This document shows positions 40,351-49,968 of a DNA stretch of 64,000 bases, one piece after another. How positions within the stretch are numbered: position 1 is the stretch's first letter; each line of letters starts with the position of its first letter. A program made the position numbers and the translations under genes. The notes beneath the pieces are model-generated. The model saw only the letters and a program-made list of their open reading frames with translations. It had not been told where the DNA came from and did no database searches. The DNA is from Spirabiliibacterium mucosae (GTDB lineage: Bacteria > Pseudomonadota > Gammaproteobacteria > Enterobacterales > Pasteurellaceae): assembly GCF_014884965.1 (NCBI RefSeq), contig NZ_JABTBO010000007.1, positions 1 to 64,000 on the forward strand, read 5' to 3'.

Positions 40351-41478
40351 TTAGGCCTTTTTCTTGCTGATGGAATCGACCCACACGGCGAGCAGTAAGA
40401 TGCCGCCTTTGACGATGTATTGCCAGAAGGTTGGCACGTCGAGCATGCTCATGCCGTTATCGAGTGAGGCGATGATTAGGGCACCAATAATCACGCCCCA
40501 CACGCTGCCCACACCGCCGGCGAGACTCGCACCACCAATAACACAAGCGGCGATGGCGTCAAGCTCCGCATTTTGCCCCGCCGATGGGGAGCCGGCGCCA
40601 AGGCGTGCGCTCAACACGAGACCTGCAATGGCGACCATTACGCCGTTGATGGCGAAAATGGCGAGTTTGATTTTTTCGACTTTGATCCCAGAGAGGCGAG
40701 CGGCGTCAATATTGCCGCCGATGGCGTAGATGTAGCGCCCAAAGGCGGTTTTGCGGGAAATAAAATAACCGATGACCGCCAGCACTGCCAGCAGTAACAC
40801 TGGGATTGGGATGCCGCGGTAGTCGTTTAGCAGATAAATTGCGCCCAAGAGCACAATTGCCAGCACCGCACTTTTGCCGATAAACACGCCCGCAGCGGGG
40901 TTAGGCAGTGCCAGTTTTTGCCGTGCTAGGCGTTGTTTTTGCCCCCACACCACAAAGGCCGCCACGGCAATGGCACCGAGGATAAAGCCCAGCTCGGAGC
41001 CAAGATAGCCCTGCCCGATTTGTGTCATCGCGCTTGAGGTTGGCGACACCGTGGTGCCGTTGGTCATGCCGATTAACATGCCACGAAATGCCAACAAACC
41101 TGCGAGGGTGACGATAAACGACGGCACGCGTTGATAGGCCACCCACCAGCCGTTCCACACCCCGAACAAAAAGCCCAAGGCCAAGGTGGCGATGATGGTC
41201 GCCGGCAACGGCCAGCCCCACCACACATTGGTGATGGCTGCAAAGCCGCCTAATAACCCCATCAATGAGCCCACGGAGAGGTCAATCTCCGCGCTGATGA
41301 TCACAAACAGCATGCCGATGGCCAAAATGCCAGTGATGGAGGTTTGTCGCAAGAGGTTGGAAATATTGCGCGCACTTAAGTAGGCGCCATCGGTGGCGGC
41401 GGAGAAAAACAGCATAATCACCACAATAGCGATCAGCATAATATACACTTGCAAATTAATTGCTTTGAGCTTTTTCAT
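40351..41478 (-). CDS. xylH: Xylose ABC transporter permease
   Basis: XylH (375 residues) is the inner-membrane permease of the high-affinity xylose importer, with about ten membrane helices. It has the sugar-permease signature region [19 protein letters not shown] and [18 protein letters not shown]. It starts 3 bases after xylG and works with XylG and XylF. Confidence 0.95.
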   Translation of the reverse strand: MKKLKAINLQVYIMLIAIVVIMLFFSAATDGAYLSARNISNLLRQTSITGILAIGMLFVIISAEIDLSVGSLMGLLGGFAAITNVWWGWPLPATIIATLALGFLFGVWNGWWVAYQRVPSFIVTLAGLLAFRGMLIGMTNGTTVSPTSSAMTQIGQGYLGSELGFILGAIAVAAFVVWGQKQRLARQKLALPNPAAGVFIGKSAVLAIVLLGAIYLLNDYRGIPIPVLLLAVLAVIGYFISRKTAFGRYIYAIGGNIDAARLSGIKVEKIKLAIFAINGVMVAIAGLVLSARLGAGSPSAGQNAELDAIAACVIGGASLAGGVGSVWGVIIGALIIASLDNGMSMLDVPTFWQYIVKGGILLLAVWVDSISKKKA

Positions 41479-41481
41479 GTC

Positions 41482-42993
41482 CTACTCCTTAAGTGCGGTT
41501 TCCATCACCTGCTCTTGGGTGAGATTGTCGTTGATCAAATCCCCTTTGATTTTGCCTTGGTGCATCACCAATACACGATCGCTGATGCCGAGCACCTCAG
41601 GCAACTCGCTGGAGATGACAATAATCCCCACGCCTTGTTTAGCAAGATGATTGATTAATTTATAAATTTCGTATTTCGCGCCCACATCAATGCCGCGGGT
41701 TGGTTCGTCTAAAATTAAAATTTGTGGGTTGAGCAACAAGGCTTTGGCCAAAATGGCTTTTTGCTGATTGCCGCCCGAAAGCCGGCCGATGGCCAAATCA
41801 GGCGAGGAGGTTTTCACTTTCAGTTCTGCGATGGAATGATTGATCACCTGCTCCTCTTGGCCCTCATTAATCACACCGTGGCGGCAAAAGTGCGGTAGGG
41901 CTGAGAGCGTGATATTTTTGTTCACGCCCATAATCGGAATGATGCCATGACGTTTGCGATCTTCTGGCACCATGAAAATGTTGTTGCGAATGGCCGCCGC
42001 GCAGTCTTTGTGTTTGACTTTTTGCCCATGCAGATAAAAATCCCCTTGGAATTTGCCTAAATACGCGCCAAACAAGCACTGCACCACCTCAGTTCGCCCA
42101 GAACCCACCAAGCCTGCAATGCCGAGAATTTCGCCCTTATGCAGAGCAAATGAGGCGTTGTCGACCCGTTTGATGTGGGTGTTGATAGGATGCCATGCAC
42201 TTAAGTTGTCCACCCGCAAGATTTCCTCGCCGATGGTGTGGGGCTCGTGCGGATAGAGCGAGGTGATTTCACGCCCCACCATCATGGTGATGATGTCGTC
42301 TTCGCTCATCTCGCAGGCCAGCCGCGTGCCGATATGCTGCCCGTCACGAATCACGCAAATATGATCGGAAATGGCTTTGACTTCATTGAGTTTATGAGAG
42401 ATATAAATGCAGGCGATATTGTGATCGCGCAGGTTTTTGATCAACGCCAGCAACACCGCGGTTTCTTTTTCTGTCAGTGAGGCGGTGGGCTCGTCTAAAA
42501 TCAGCAAGCGCACGTTTTTATTCAGCGCTTTGGCAATCTCCACCAATTGCTGTTGCCCCAAGCCGAGCTCGCCGACAAGGGTGTTTGGGTCTAAATCCAG
42601 CTGCACTTTAGCGAGCATTTTTTGGCAGCGCTGATACATCTCGTTTTCATCGGTGATGCCCAGCTGAGTAATCTCGTTGCCCAAAAAAATGTTATCCATA
42701 ATCGACATGGTTTTCACCAGCGCCAGCTCTTGGTGAATAATTGCAATGCCGCGCACTTCGGTGTCTTTGATGGTTTTGGATTTCAACTGCTCGCCAGCAA
42801 AGGTGATATCACCTTCGTAATCGCCATAGGGATAAATGCCGCACAGTACCTTCATCAAGGTAGATTTGCCCGAGCCATTTTCACCACACAGTGACAGCAC
42901 TTCACCGGCGGCGAGGGAAATAGACACATCATCAAGGGCTTTAACATCACCGAAGCGTTTGGTGATGTGCTGCATGTTTAATAAAGTCTCCAT
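41482..42993 (-). CDS. xylG: Xylose ABC transporter ATP-binding protein
   Basis: XylG (503 residues) has two ABC domains. The first has Walker [10 protein letters not shown] (near residue 37) and [15 protein letters not shown]; the second has the degenerate Walker [10 protein letters not shown] and [16 protein letters not shown] with [13 protein letters not shown]. The tandem arrangement is standard for sugar importers of this class. I start at 42993 ([15 protein letters not shown]), which has AAGGAGCAACT before it, not at the longer open frame. Confidence 0.95.
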   Translation of the reverse strand: METLLNMQHITKRFGDVKALDDVSISLAAGEVLSLCGENGSGKSTLMKVLCGIYPYGDYEGDITFAGEQLKSKTIKDTEVRGIAIIHQELALVKTMSIMDNIFLGNEITQLGITDENEMYQRCQKMLAKVQLDLDPNTLVGELGLGQQQLVEIAKALNKNVRLLILDEPTASLTEKETAVLLALIKNLRDHNIACIYISHKLNEVKAISDHICVIRDGQHIGTRLACEMSEDDIITMMVGREITSLYPHEPHTIGEEILRVDNLSAWHPINTHIKRVDNASFALHKGEILGIAGLVGSGRTEVVQCLFGAYLGKFQGDFYLHGQKVKHKDCAAAIRNNIFMVPEDRKRHGIIPIMGVNKNITLSALPHFCRHGVINEGQEEQVINHSIAELKVKTSSPDLAIGRLSGGNQQKAILAKALLLNPQILILDEPTRGIDVGAKYEIYKLINHLAKQGVGIIVISSELPEVLGISDRVLVMHQGKIKGDLINDNLTQEQVMETALKE

Positions 42994-43020
42994 AGTTGCT
43001 CCTTGCATGACCGCACTTTG

Positions 43021-43045
43021 AATAAAAAGGGGGCAATAGCCCCCT
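43021..43045 (-). terminator. Attenuator-like hairpin between xylF and xylG
   Basis: On the minus strand AGGGGGC and GCCCCCT pair around TATT and are followed by TTTTTATT. It lies inside the xylFGH operon and would let the binding protein be made in excess of the membrane parts. Confidence 0.75.
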
Positions 43046-43050
43046 GCGTT

Positions 43051-44049
43051 TTATTTATAAATGCTGTCTTTGCTGTGGAAGCCGTCTTTGACGATGGTGT
43101 CATCAATGTTGTCTTTGGTCACCACAACTGGCTCAAGCAAATAGGCTGGCACCTCTTTGAAGCCGTTGTTAAGCTCAGCATTGTGCTCAATCGGTTCGTT
43201 TTTAGCCAGTTTCACGGAGATTTCCGCGGCTTTGTCTGCCAATTTGGTGATCGGTTTATACACGGTCATGGTTTGGGTGCCGTCTACAATGCGTTTGATC
43301 GCCGCTAAATCGGCATCTTGGCCAGAGATGGCAACTTTGCCAGACAACCCTTGCGCACTGAGTGCTTGAATCGCACCGCCAGCGGTGGCGTCATTGGAGG
43401 CCACCACGGCATCAATTTTATTGTTGTTGGCGGTCAGGGCGTTTTCCATGATTTGCAGGGCTTTTTCAGGCAGCCAAGAATCCACCCATTGGTCGCCAAC
43501 CACTTTCACATCGCCTTTGTCGATGGCTGGCTGCAACACGGTCATTTGGCCTTTGCGGAAGAGCTTGGCGTTGTTATCCACAGGCGAGCCACCCATTAAG
43601 AAATAATTGCCTTTTGGTTTGGCGTTTAAAAGTGCGGTCGCTTGCATTTCACCGACTTTTTCATTATCAAACGAAACATAAAAATCCAAATCGGCGTTGT
43701 TGATCAAGCGGTCATAAGCCAGCACTTTGATGCCTTCGCGTTTGGCTTCTGCAATCACGTTGCCCAGCACATCGCCGTTGTGCGGGATAATCACCAGCAC
43801 GTCCACGCCGCGGTTAATCATATTTTCAATTTGAGAGATTTGTGCAGCATCATCGCCATTAGCGGATTGCACAAACACTTTCGCGCCAAGGTCTTCAGCC
43901 TTTTTGCTGAAAATTGAACTGTCTTTTTGCCACCGCTCAAGGCGTAAATCGTCAATCGACATACCAATGGTTAAGGCTTTCGCCCCCGCAATGCCGCTGG
44001 CCAGGCCAAATGCTAATGCGGCGGATAATAAAGAATATTTCAGTTTCAT
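43051..44049 (-). CDS. xylF: D-xylose-binding periplasmic protein
   Basis: XylF (332 residues) catches xylose in the periplasm for XylGH. Residues 1-22 are a signal peptide (MKLKYSLLSAALAFGLASG...). The mature part has LTIGMSIDDLRLERWQKD, YVSFDNEKVGEMQA and VVASNDATAGGAIQAL of the ribose/xylose-binding family. The ATG at 44049 follows GAGAGGTG; a longer open frame is rejected because it would put 17 residues before the signal peptide. Confidence 0.95.
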   Translation of the reverse strand: MKLKYSLLSAALAFGLASGIAGAKALTIGMSIDDLRLERWQKDSSIFSKKAEDLGAKVFVQSANGDDAAQISQIENMINRGVDVLVIIPHNGDVLGNVIAEAKREGIKVLAYDRLINNADLDFYVSFDNEKVGEMQATALLNAKPKGNYFLMGGSPVDNNAKLFRKGQMTVLQPAIDKGDVKVVGDQWVDSWLPEKALQIMENALTANNNKIDAVVASNDATAGGAIQALSAQGLSGKVAISGQDADLAAIKRIVDGTQTMTVYKPITKLADKAAEISVKLAKNEPIEHNAELNNGFKEVPAYLLEPVVVTKDNIDDTIVKDGFHSKDSIYK

Positions 44050-44119
44050 AGAACACCTCTCATGGTTATTAATGACAGTGATAACAAATGACAATGACAC
44101 TATTTTCTATTTGCAAATG

Positions 44120-44153
44120 AAAAACAATTCAGATATTTTATTTTGATATTACG
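44120..44153 (-). promoter_or_regulatory. Candidate XylR operator upstream of xylF
   Basis: Read on the minus strand, CGTAATATCAAAATAAAATA then TCTGAATTGTTTT resembles the XylR sites of the E. coli xyl promoters as I remember them (CGTAATCGAAAGATAAAAAT then CTGTAATTGTTTT). Confidence 0.5.
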
Positions 44154-44165
44154 TTTTATGTTTTT

Positions 44166-44181
44166 CGTGATTAACCTCACA
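44166..44181. promoter_or_regulatory. CRP site upstream of xylF
   Basis: CGTGATTAACCTCACA fits TGTGA-N6-TCACA with one mismatch, next to the candidate XylR site and about 120 bases before xylF. Confidence 0.6.
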
Positions 44182-44236
44182 CTCTTTTTTAATTTAATTT
44201 TAAAAAATAAACGCAACTTGGAAATATTAACAAAAG

Positions 44237-44272
44237 AAAAAGCCTTTTTATCCGTGGATAAAAAGGCTTTTT
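44237..44272 (-). terminator. Terminator of the NhaC gene
   Basis: A 17-bp perfect stem AAAAAGCCTTTTTATCC/GGATAAAAAGGCTTTTT, 14 bases after the antiporter stop. It separates that gene from xylF. Confidence 0.9.
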
Positions 44273-44286
44273 TAGTGATTTAATTG

Positions 44287-45726
44287 CTAGGCTTGCGCCA
44301 TCATCGCTTTTTGTTGTTCGGCGTTGATGCGGGTGATGCCGATGCCGGTGGCAGCCCAAATCATGGCGAAGATCACTGCAATCCAGCTGACAATCGCCCA
44401 CGGCACGTATTCCAAGGTTGGCACGCCTAAGGTGCCGGCCATGTAGGCGCCGGCGGCTGTCCATGGCAGCAGTGGCTCAAACAGTGAGCCTGAGTCTTCT
44501 ACCGTACGGCCGAGCACTTTCGGGTGAATGCCGCGCTCGATGTAGGCTTCGCGCAACATTTCAGCGGGCATAATGATGGAGATTTGGCCGTTACAGGTCA
44601 CGGCAATCATGGTGATACCGCACAAAATGGTGGTGAACACCAGCGAGAAGGTGGAGCGGACCAGTTTCAGCATGCTTTGCAACAGCACGTCTAAGGCGTT
44701 GCTGATGGAAATCGCCCCAACGAAAGAGAGCGCACAAAAACAGATTAACAAGGTGCTCATCATCGAGTTCATGCCGCCGCGGTTGAGCAAGCGGCTGATG
44801 TCGGAGGTGACTTGCAAATTATCGTTGTGAATCATCGACACATTAAAGCCGTTGAGCGCACTTTCAATCACATCATGCACCGAAAACGACTGGAAGATGA
44901 TGGCTAAAATAATGGCAACCAAGGCGGAGAAGAGCATCACAGGGATGGTCGGTTTTTTGGTGATCGAGCCCCACAAAATAATCACAACGGGGATGAGCAA
45001 GAACAAATTGAAGTTGTAGATGGTTTCTAGGTTGCTGATCATCAACTGCACTTTTTCAGGGGTGGCGACCTCGCTGACATCAATGCTCAGGCCGTAGGCG
45101 ATATACACCACCACCGCAACCAAATACGACGGCACGGTTGTCCACCACAGGTTATAAATATGCTCGTACAAGTTCACCCCAGTGGCAGCTGAGGCGAGGT
45201 TGGTGGTGTCTGACAGTGGTGAGAGTTTATCCCCAAAGTACGCACCTGAAATAATCGCGCCGGCGGTGGCGGCTAAATTGGCATCCAACCCCACGGCCAC
45301 GCCCATAAACGCCACGCCAACGGTGCCGGCGCTGCCCCATGAGGTGCCAGTGCAGACAGAGACCACCGAGGTGAGTAAAAGTGCGGTGATGTAGAGGTAT
45401 TTCGGGTCAATAACTTTTAGCCCGTAGTAGATCATCAGCGGGATGGTGCCACTGGCCAGCCATGCGCCAATCAGCAGCCCCACGCAAATCAAAATCAGCA
45501 GCGCGGGCATGGTTTTGGCAATTTTGTTGGCGATGGATTTTAAAATATCATCATAGCTGTAGCCCACGCGCAACGCCAACACACCCGCGAGCACGGTGGA
45601 GACAATCAAAATTGGCTCAGGTGGCAAATCAAAAAAGGCATACCCCAGCCCAATTAAAATGAGCATAGAGAGAATGGGCATCAACGCCTCGGTCAGCGTT
45701 GGCATTCGCGGTGTGTTGTCGGTCAT
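44287..45726 (-). CDS. nhaC: NhaC-family Na+/H+ antiporter
   Basis: 479 residues, about 11-12 membrane helices, of the NhaC family. Family members exchange Na+ (or carry organic acids such as malate and lactate) against protons. The conserved polar helix GTSWGSAGTVGVAFMGVAVGL and SGAYFGDKLSPLSDTTNLAS are present, and the C-terminal half has EDSGSLFEPLLPWTAAGAYM. It starts 11 bases after the MalY-like gene on the same strand, so the two are an operon set inside the xyl locus. The substrate cannot be fixed from sequence. Confidence 0.85.
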   Translation of the reverse strand: MTDNTPRMPTLTEALMPILSMLILIGLGYAFFDLPPEPILIVSTVLAGVLALRVGYSYDDILKSIANKIAKTMPALLILICVGLLIGAWLASGTIPLMIYYGLKVIDPKYLYITALLLTSVVSVCTGTSWGSAGTVGVAFMGVAVGLDANLAATAGAIISGAYFGDKLSPLSDTTNLASAATGVNLYEHIYNLWWTTVPSYLVAVVVYIAYGLSIDVSEVATPEKVQLMISNLETIYNFNLFLLIPVVIILWGSITKKPTIPVMLFSALVAIILAIIFQSFSVHDVIESALNGFNVSMIHNDNLQVTSDISRLLNRGGMNSMMSTLLICFCALSFVGAISISNALDVLLQSMLKLVRSTFSLVFTTILCGITMIAVTCNGQISIIMPAEMLREAYIERGIHPKVLGRTVEDSGSLFEPLLPWTAAGAYMAGTLGVPTLEYVPWAIVSWIAVIFAMIWAATGIGITRINAEQQKAMMAQA

Positions 45727-45737
45727 ATCTCGCTCCT

Positions 45738-46898
45738 TTATGCGATCAAAGCGGCTTTTATTTGAGAAAGCACGCGCTCAAGTTCTGCCCTTGGCAGGGC
45801 CAAGTTCATTCTGAAAAAGTGCTTACAATCGTGCCCAAAATCATCCCCCCAGGAAAATTCCACCCGCGCTTTTTCACGCATGAGGGTTTTAAACTCGCGC
45901 AAGCTCAAGCCCATGGCAGAAAAATCCACCCAGCATAAATAGGTGCCTTGGCCGTGGCTGATGTGCAGTTGCGGCAGGTGTTGTTGAAAATAGCGGGCAA
46001 CCAAAGTGCGGTTTTCGGCGATGTAATCCACCAAGGCATCCACCCACGCATCGCACTCCTGATAGGCACGATAGAGTGCCTGCACGCTGAAATAACTCGG
46101 GTTGTGAAAGCCCAATTGTTTTAATACCGCTTCCAACCGCACTTTTATCGCCTCGTTTTCAATCACCACGTTGGCGATTTCAAGGCCGGCTAAATTAAAG
46201 GTTTTGGCCGGGCTGGTGCAAACCATACTGTGGGCGGCGGCGTATTCACTGACCCGGGCATACACCTGATGGCGCGCGCCAAAGCAAAAATCGGCGTGCA
46301 CTTCATCGCTGATGACAAACACGTCGTATTGCTCTGCCAGCTGGGCGATGCGCGCAAGTTGCTCGGCTGTCCACACCAGCCCTGTTGGGTTGTGCGGTGA
46401 GATGAGAATAAAGGTGTTGACTTGCGCAAAGCAGCGCTCAAGGGCGGCATCATCGATGTGATAGCTGTGGTTAGCATACACTAACGGGCATTCCACCACG
46501 CGGCGTTGGTTGAGCGTGATGGTGTTGAAAATTGGCGAGTAAGACGGCGTGAAAATCCCCACGGCGTCGTCAGGCGCAGTTAAAAAGCGCAAATAGAGCG
46601 ACACAGCCTGGATAATACGCGGGCAAAACACAATCTGGCTTGACCGCACTTTGTAGTTGTAGCGCCGTGCCAGCCAGTTGGCCACCACGGTGAAATAATC
46701 GTCACCTAGCTCCGTGTAGCCATAAATGCCGTTGTTGGCTTGCGCCACAGCCGCCACTACCGCCGGCGGCGCGGCAAAGTCCATATCCGCTACCGACAGC
46801 GGCGTGATATCCGCGCCAAATCGCGCCAGTGCGCTGTCCCATTTGGCACTGAAGGTGTTGTGGCGTGGGATAATCGTATCAAAGTGCGGTTTGTGCAT
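45738..46898 (-). CDS. MalY/PatB-type PLP aminotransferase, probable cystathionine beta-lyase
   Basis: 386 residues, fold type I PLP enzyme of the MalY/PatB group (C-S lyases acting on cystathionine or related S-conjugates). The substrate-region PLSVADMDFAAPPAV, NPTGLVWTAEQLARI, ISDEVHADFCF and the PLP lysine in SPAKTFNLAGL are clear. MalY of E. coli is also a maltose regulator, but no mal genes are near. It is first in an operon with nhaC and divergent from xylA; the promoter region between them holds CRP and XylR-like sites, so it might respond to xylose. Confidence 0.85.
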   Translation of the reverse strand: MHKPHFDTIIPRHNTFSAKWDSALARFGADITPLSVADMDFAAPPAVVAAVAQANNGIYGYTELGDDYFTVVANWLARRYNYKVRSSQIVFCPRIIQAVSLYLRFLTAPDDAVGIFTPSYSPIFNTITLNQRRVVECPLVYANHSYHIDDAALERCFAQVNTFILISPHNPTGLVWTAEQLARIAQLAEQYDVFVISDEVHADFCFGARHQVYARVSEYAAAHSMVCTSPAKTFNLAGLEIANVVIENEAIKVRLEAVLKQLGFHNPSYFSVQALYRAYQECDAWVDALVDYIAENRTLVARYFQQHLPQLHISHGQGTYLCWVDFSAMGLSLREFKTLMREKARVEFSWGDDFGHDCKHFFRMNLALPRAELERVLSQIKAALIA

Positions 46899-46994
46899 AA
46901 TCTGTCCTTAACAGGGTTGTGAATAAATAGTCGATAATTCTGACCCCGTCGTCAATTTATAAAATTTACTATTTCCATTATGATATTTCTTTTT

Positions 46995-47010
46995 TGTGAT
47001 CACGCTCATA
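46995..47010. promoter_or_regulatory. CRP site upstream of xylA
   Basis: TGTGATCACGCTCATA fits TGTGA-N6-TCACA with one mismatch, about 110 bases before xylA, beside a XylR-like site. Confidence 0.6.
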
Positions 47011-47018
47011 AAAAACAA

Positions 47019-47051
47019 TAATCGAAATATGAAAATAAAATAACGTAATTG
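47019..47051 (+). promoter_or_regulatory. Candidate XylR operator upstream of xylA
   Basis: ATCGAAATATGAAAATAAAA followed by TAACGTAATT resembles the E. coli xylA XylR site (ATCGAAAGATAAAAAT then TGTAATTG) as I remember it. It lies between the CRP site and the xylA start, the order expected for XylR activation. Confidence 0.5.
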
Positions 47052-47117
47052 AGAACGGCGCGGTTTAATTTTATCTTAAAACTGGATTTAATTTTTCACT
47101 GATAAAAGGAACATTGT

Positions 47118-48437
47118 ATGGCTGAATTTTTTGAAAAAATTGACCGCGTGAAATACGAAGGCGTGAATACCACCAATCCTTTTGCGTATCGCTATTATGA
47201 TGCCGACAAAGTGGTGCTGGGCAAAACCATGGCCGAGCATTTGCGCATGGCGGTGTGCTACTGGCACACTTTTTGCTGGAACGGCACCGATATGTTTGGC
47301 GCCGGCTCCTTGCAACGCCCATGGCAAAAAGAGCCAACCGCACTTGAGGCCGCCAAGCAAAAAGCCGACATCGCGTTTGAATTCATCTCAAAATTGGGCC
47401 TGCCGTTTTACTGCTTCCATGATATCGACATCGCGCCTGAAGGCAACTCGTTTAAAGACTATGTCCACAATTTTAATACCATTGTCGACATTTTAGGTGA
47501 AAAACAAGCCGAGACAGGCATCAAGCTGCTGTGGGGCACTGCCAACTGCTTTAGCAACCCGCGTTATATGTCGGGCGCGGCGAGCAACCCAAACCCAGAG
47601 GTGTTTGCCTGTGCGGCCACGCAGGTGGCCAACGCGATGGGCGCGACCAAAAAACTTGGCGGCGCTAACTATGTGCTATGGGGCGGGCGTGAAGGCTATG
47701 AAACGCTGCTCAACACCGATTTAAAACGCGAGCGTGAGCAACTCGGGCGCTTTATGCAGCTGGTGGTAGAGCACAAATACAAAATTGGCTTTGACGGCAC
47801 TTTGTTGATTGAGCCAAAACCGCAAGAGCCAACCAAGCACCAATACGACTACGACGTGGCGACTGTCTACGGCTTTTTGAAACAATTTGGATTGGAAGAC
47901 GAAATTAAAGTCAACATTGAGGCCAACCACGCCACCCTCGCCGGCCACACCTTCCAGCATGAAATTGCCACCGCGACCGCACTTGGCATTTTTGGCTCGA
48001 TTGACGCCAACCGCGGCGATGCGCAATCAGGCTGGGATACCGACCAATTCCCAAACAGTGTGGAAGAAAACGCACTGGCACTGTATGAAATCTTAAAAGC
48101 GGGCGGTTTTACCACCGGTGGCTTTAACTTTGACGCCAAAATCCGCCGCCAAAGCACCTGCCGTTACGATCTCTTCCATGCCCACATCGGTGGTGTGGAC
48201 GTGTTAGCGCACGCGTTGTTGGTAGCGGCGAAAATGATCGAAGACGATCAACTGCAAGCACTGAAAGACGAGCGCTACAACGGCTGGAACGGTGAGCTTG
48301 GCCAAGCGATTTTAAACGGCGAGCGCAGCTTACAAGAGTTAGCCAACTGGGTTGAGCAAAACGACCTCAATCCGCAGCCGGTTTCTGGCCGCCAAGAGCG
48401 GTTGGAAAACATTGTCAACAGCTATATCTACAAATAA
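47118..48437 (+). CDS. xylA: Xylose isomerase
   Basis: XylA converts D-xylose to D-xylulose. The 439 residues carry the active-site histidine motif [12 protein letters not shown] (written here [12 protein letters not shown]), the [14 protein letters not shown] signature and the metal ligands in [20 protein letters not shown] and [27 protein letters not shown] precedes the ATG. A small hairpin follows before xylB. Confidence 0.97.
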   Translation: MAEFFEKIDRVKYEGVNTTNPFAYRYYDADKVVLGKTMAEHLRMAVCYWHTFCWNGTDMFGAGSLQRPWQKEPTALEAAKQKADIAFEFISKLGLPFYCFHDIDIAPEGNSFKDYVHNFNTIVDILGEKQAETGIKLLWGTANCFSNPRYMSGAASNPNPEVFACAATQVANAMGATKKLGGANYVLWGGREGYETLLNTDLKREREQLGRFMQLVVEHKYKIGFDGTLLIEPKPQEPTKHQYDYDVATVYGFLKQFGLEDEIKVNIEANHATLAGHTFQHEIATATALGIFGSIDANRGDAQSGWDTDQFPNSVEENALALYEILKAGGFTTGGFNFDAKIRRQSTCRYDLFHAHIGGVDVLAHALLVAAKMIEDDQLQALKDERYNGWNGELGQAILNGERSLQELANWVEQNDLNPQPVSGRQERLENIVNSYIYK

Positions 48438-48440
48438 CCC

Positions 48441-48464
48441 AAGGGCGCTTGCGCCCTTTTTGGC
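48441..48464 (+). terminator. Hairpin between xylA and xylB
   Basis: AAGGGCG and CGCCCTT pair around CTTG and are followed by TTTTT. It likely lowers xylB expression relative to xylA. Confidence 0.65.
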
Positions 48465-48477
48465 CTGAGGAGGGAGT

Positions 48478-49935
48478 ATGTATATCGGGATTGACCTTGG
48501 CACCTCGGGGGTGAAAGCGGTTTTGCTCGATGAGAACCAACGCATCGTTGCCTCCAGCAGCGCGCCGTTGCGTGTCTCGCGCCCACAGCCACTGCACTCG
48601 GAGCAAAACCCGCAAGAGTGGTGGCAGGCGGTGAATGATTGCATGGCAAAGCTTGCCTGCCAGCAGGATTTGCACCGCGTGCAAGCCATTGGCTTGACCG
48701 GCCAAATGCACGGCGCGGTGATGCTCGATGGCAACAACCAAGTGCTGCACCCAGCGATTTTGTGGAACGACGGTCGCAGCTTTGACGAGTGCCAAGCACT
48801 GGAAAGTGCGGTTAGCCACTCGCGCGAGATCACAGGCAACTTGATGATGCCAGGGTTCACCGCGCCCAAAATTGCCTGGATGGCCAAGCATCAGCCTGAG
48901 ATTTTCGCCCGCATTGCCAAAGTGCTGCTGCCGAAAGATTACCTGCGCTTTTTGATGACAGGCGAGTTTGCCAGTGATATGTCAGACGCCGCGGGCACCA
49001 TGTGGCTCAACGTGGGCGAGCGCGACTGGAGTGAGGCCATGCTCTCGGCCTGCCAATTAACCAAGGCGCATATGCCTGCATTGTTTGAAGGCAACCAAAT
49101 CACCGGCACCTTGCGCCCAGCGCTGGCGGAACAATGGCAGATGAACAGCGTGCCCGTGGTGGCCGGCGGCGGTGACAATGCCGCGGGTGCCATCGGCGTG
49201 GGGCTGCACAAAACGGGGCAGGCGATGCTCTCCCTTGGCACCTCGGGGGTTTATTTTATCGTCAGCGATCACTATCTCAGCAACCCTGAAAGTGCGGTTC
49301 ACAGCTTTTGCCACGCGCTGCCTCACCGCTGGCATTTGATGTCGGTGATGCTCAGTGCCGCCTCGGCGATTGACTGGGCGAAGGGCGCATTGGGCATTGA
49401 TGACATTGAGCACTTTTTCGCCTTAGCCGAGCAAAGTGACAACGCCGACGGCGTGCTATTTTTACCGTACCTTTCAGGCGAGCGCACTCCGCATAATGAC
49501 CCTTATGCCAAAGGCGCTTTTTGGGGCATGACCCACAACACCAGCCAAGGTGATTTGGCCCGCGCGGTGGTGGAGGGCGTGAGCTTTGCCCTGGCTGATG
49601 GCATTGATGCGGTGCACGCCAGCGGTATTCAGGCCGACACCATCACCTTGATTGGTGGCGGCAGCAAGAGCCATTTTTGGCGCCAATTGCTCAGTGATGT
49701 CAGTGGCTACACCTTTGAATATCGCACTGGCGGCGACGTGGGGCCGGCGCTGGGGGCGGCGAAGTTGGCACAAATGGCCTGCCACCCAGATAAGCCAATT
49801 GAGCAACTGTGCCCACCGCTGCCATTGGAACACACCTACACCCCGCAAAGTGCGGTCAACGCGCGCTATCAAGCCCAGCGTGCGCGCTTTAGGCTGTTGT
49901 ATCAAAAGCTTAAAGGGATGGAAACTCTAGCCTAA
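48478..49935 (+). CDS. xylB: Xylulokinase
   Basis: XylB phosphorylates D-xylulose to xylulose 5-phosphate, the entry to the pentose phosphate pathway. The 485 residues are of FGGY kinase type: IDLGTSGVKAVLLDE at the start, GLTGQMHGAVML, an aspartate in GGGDNAAGAIGVGL and TLIGGGSKSHFWRQLLSDV. GAGGAGGGAGT precedes the ATG. Confidence 0.97.
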   Translation: MYIGIDLGTSGVKAVLLDENQRIVASSSAPLRVSRPQPLHSEQNPQEWWQAVNDCMAKLACQQDLHRVQAIGLTGQMHGAVMLDGNNQVLHPAILWNDGRSFDECQALESAVSHSREITGNLMMPGFTAPKIAWMAKHQPEIFARIAKVLLPKDYLRFLMTGEFASDMSDAAGTMWLNVGERDWSEAMLSACQLTKAHMPALFEGNQITGTLRPALAEQWQMNSVPVVAGGGDNAAGAIGVGLHKTGQAMLSLGTSGVYFIVSDHYLSNPESAVHSFCHALPHRWHLMSVMLSAASAIDWAKGALGIDDIEHFFALAEQSDNADGVLFLPYLSGERTPHNDPYAKGAFWGMTHNTSQGDLARAVVEGVSFALADGIDAVHASGIQADTITLIGGGSKSHFWRQLLSDVSGYTFEYRTGGDVGPALGAAKLAQMACHPDKPIEQLCPPLPLEHTYTPQSAVNARYQAQRARFRLLYQKLKGMETLA

Positions 49936-49938
49936 AAT

Positions 49939-49966
49939 AAAACCGCACTTTAAACGTGCGGTTTGT
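49939..49966. terminator. Bidirectional terminator between xylB and the DUF2254 gene
   Basis: AAAACCGCAC/GTGCGGTTT hairpin (one arm an intact USS, the other one base off) lies between the convergent stops at 49935 and 49969. Confidence 0.7.
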
Positions 49967-49968
49967 GT

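Noticed and set aside
45738-46898. MalY as a maltose-system regulator
   Set aside because: No maltose genes nearby; the enzyme motifs support a lyase role, so no mal gene symbol is given.
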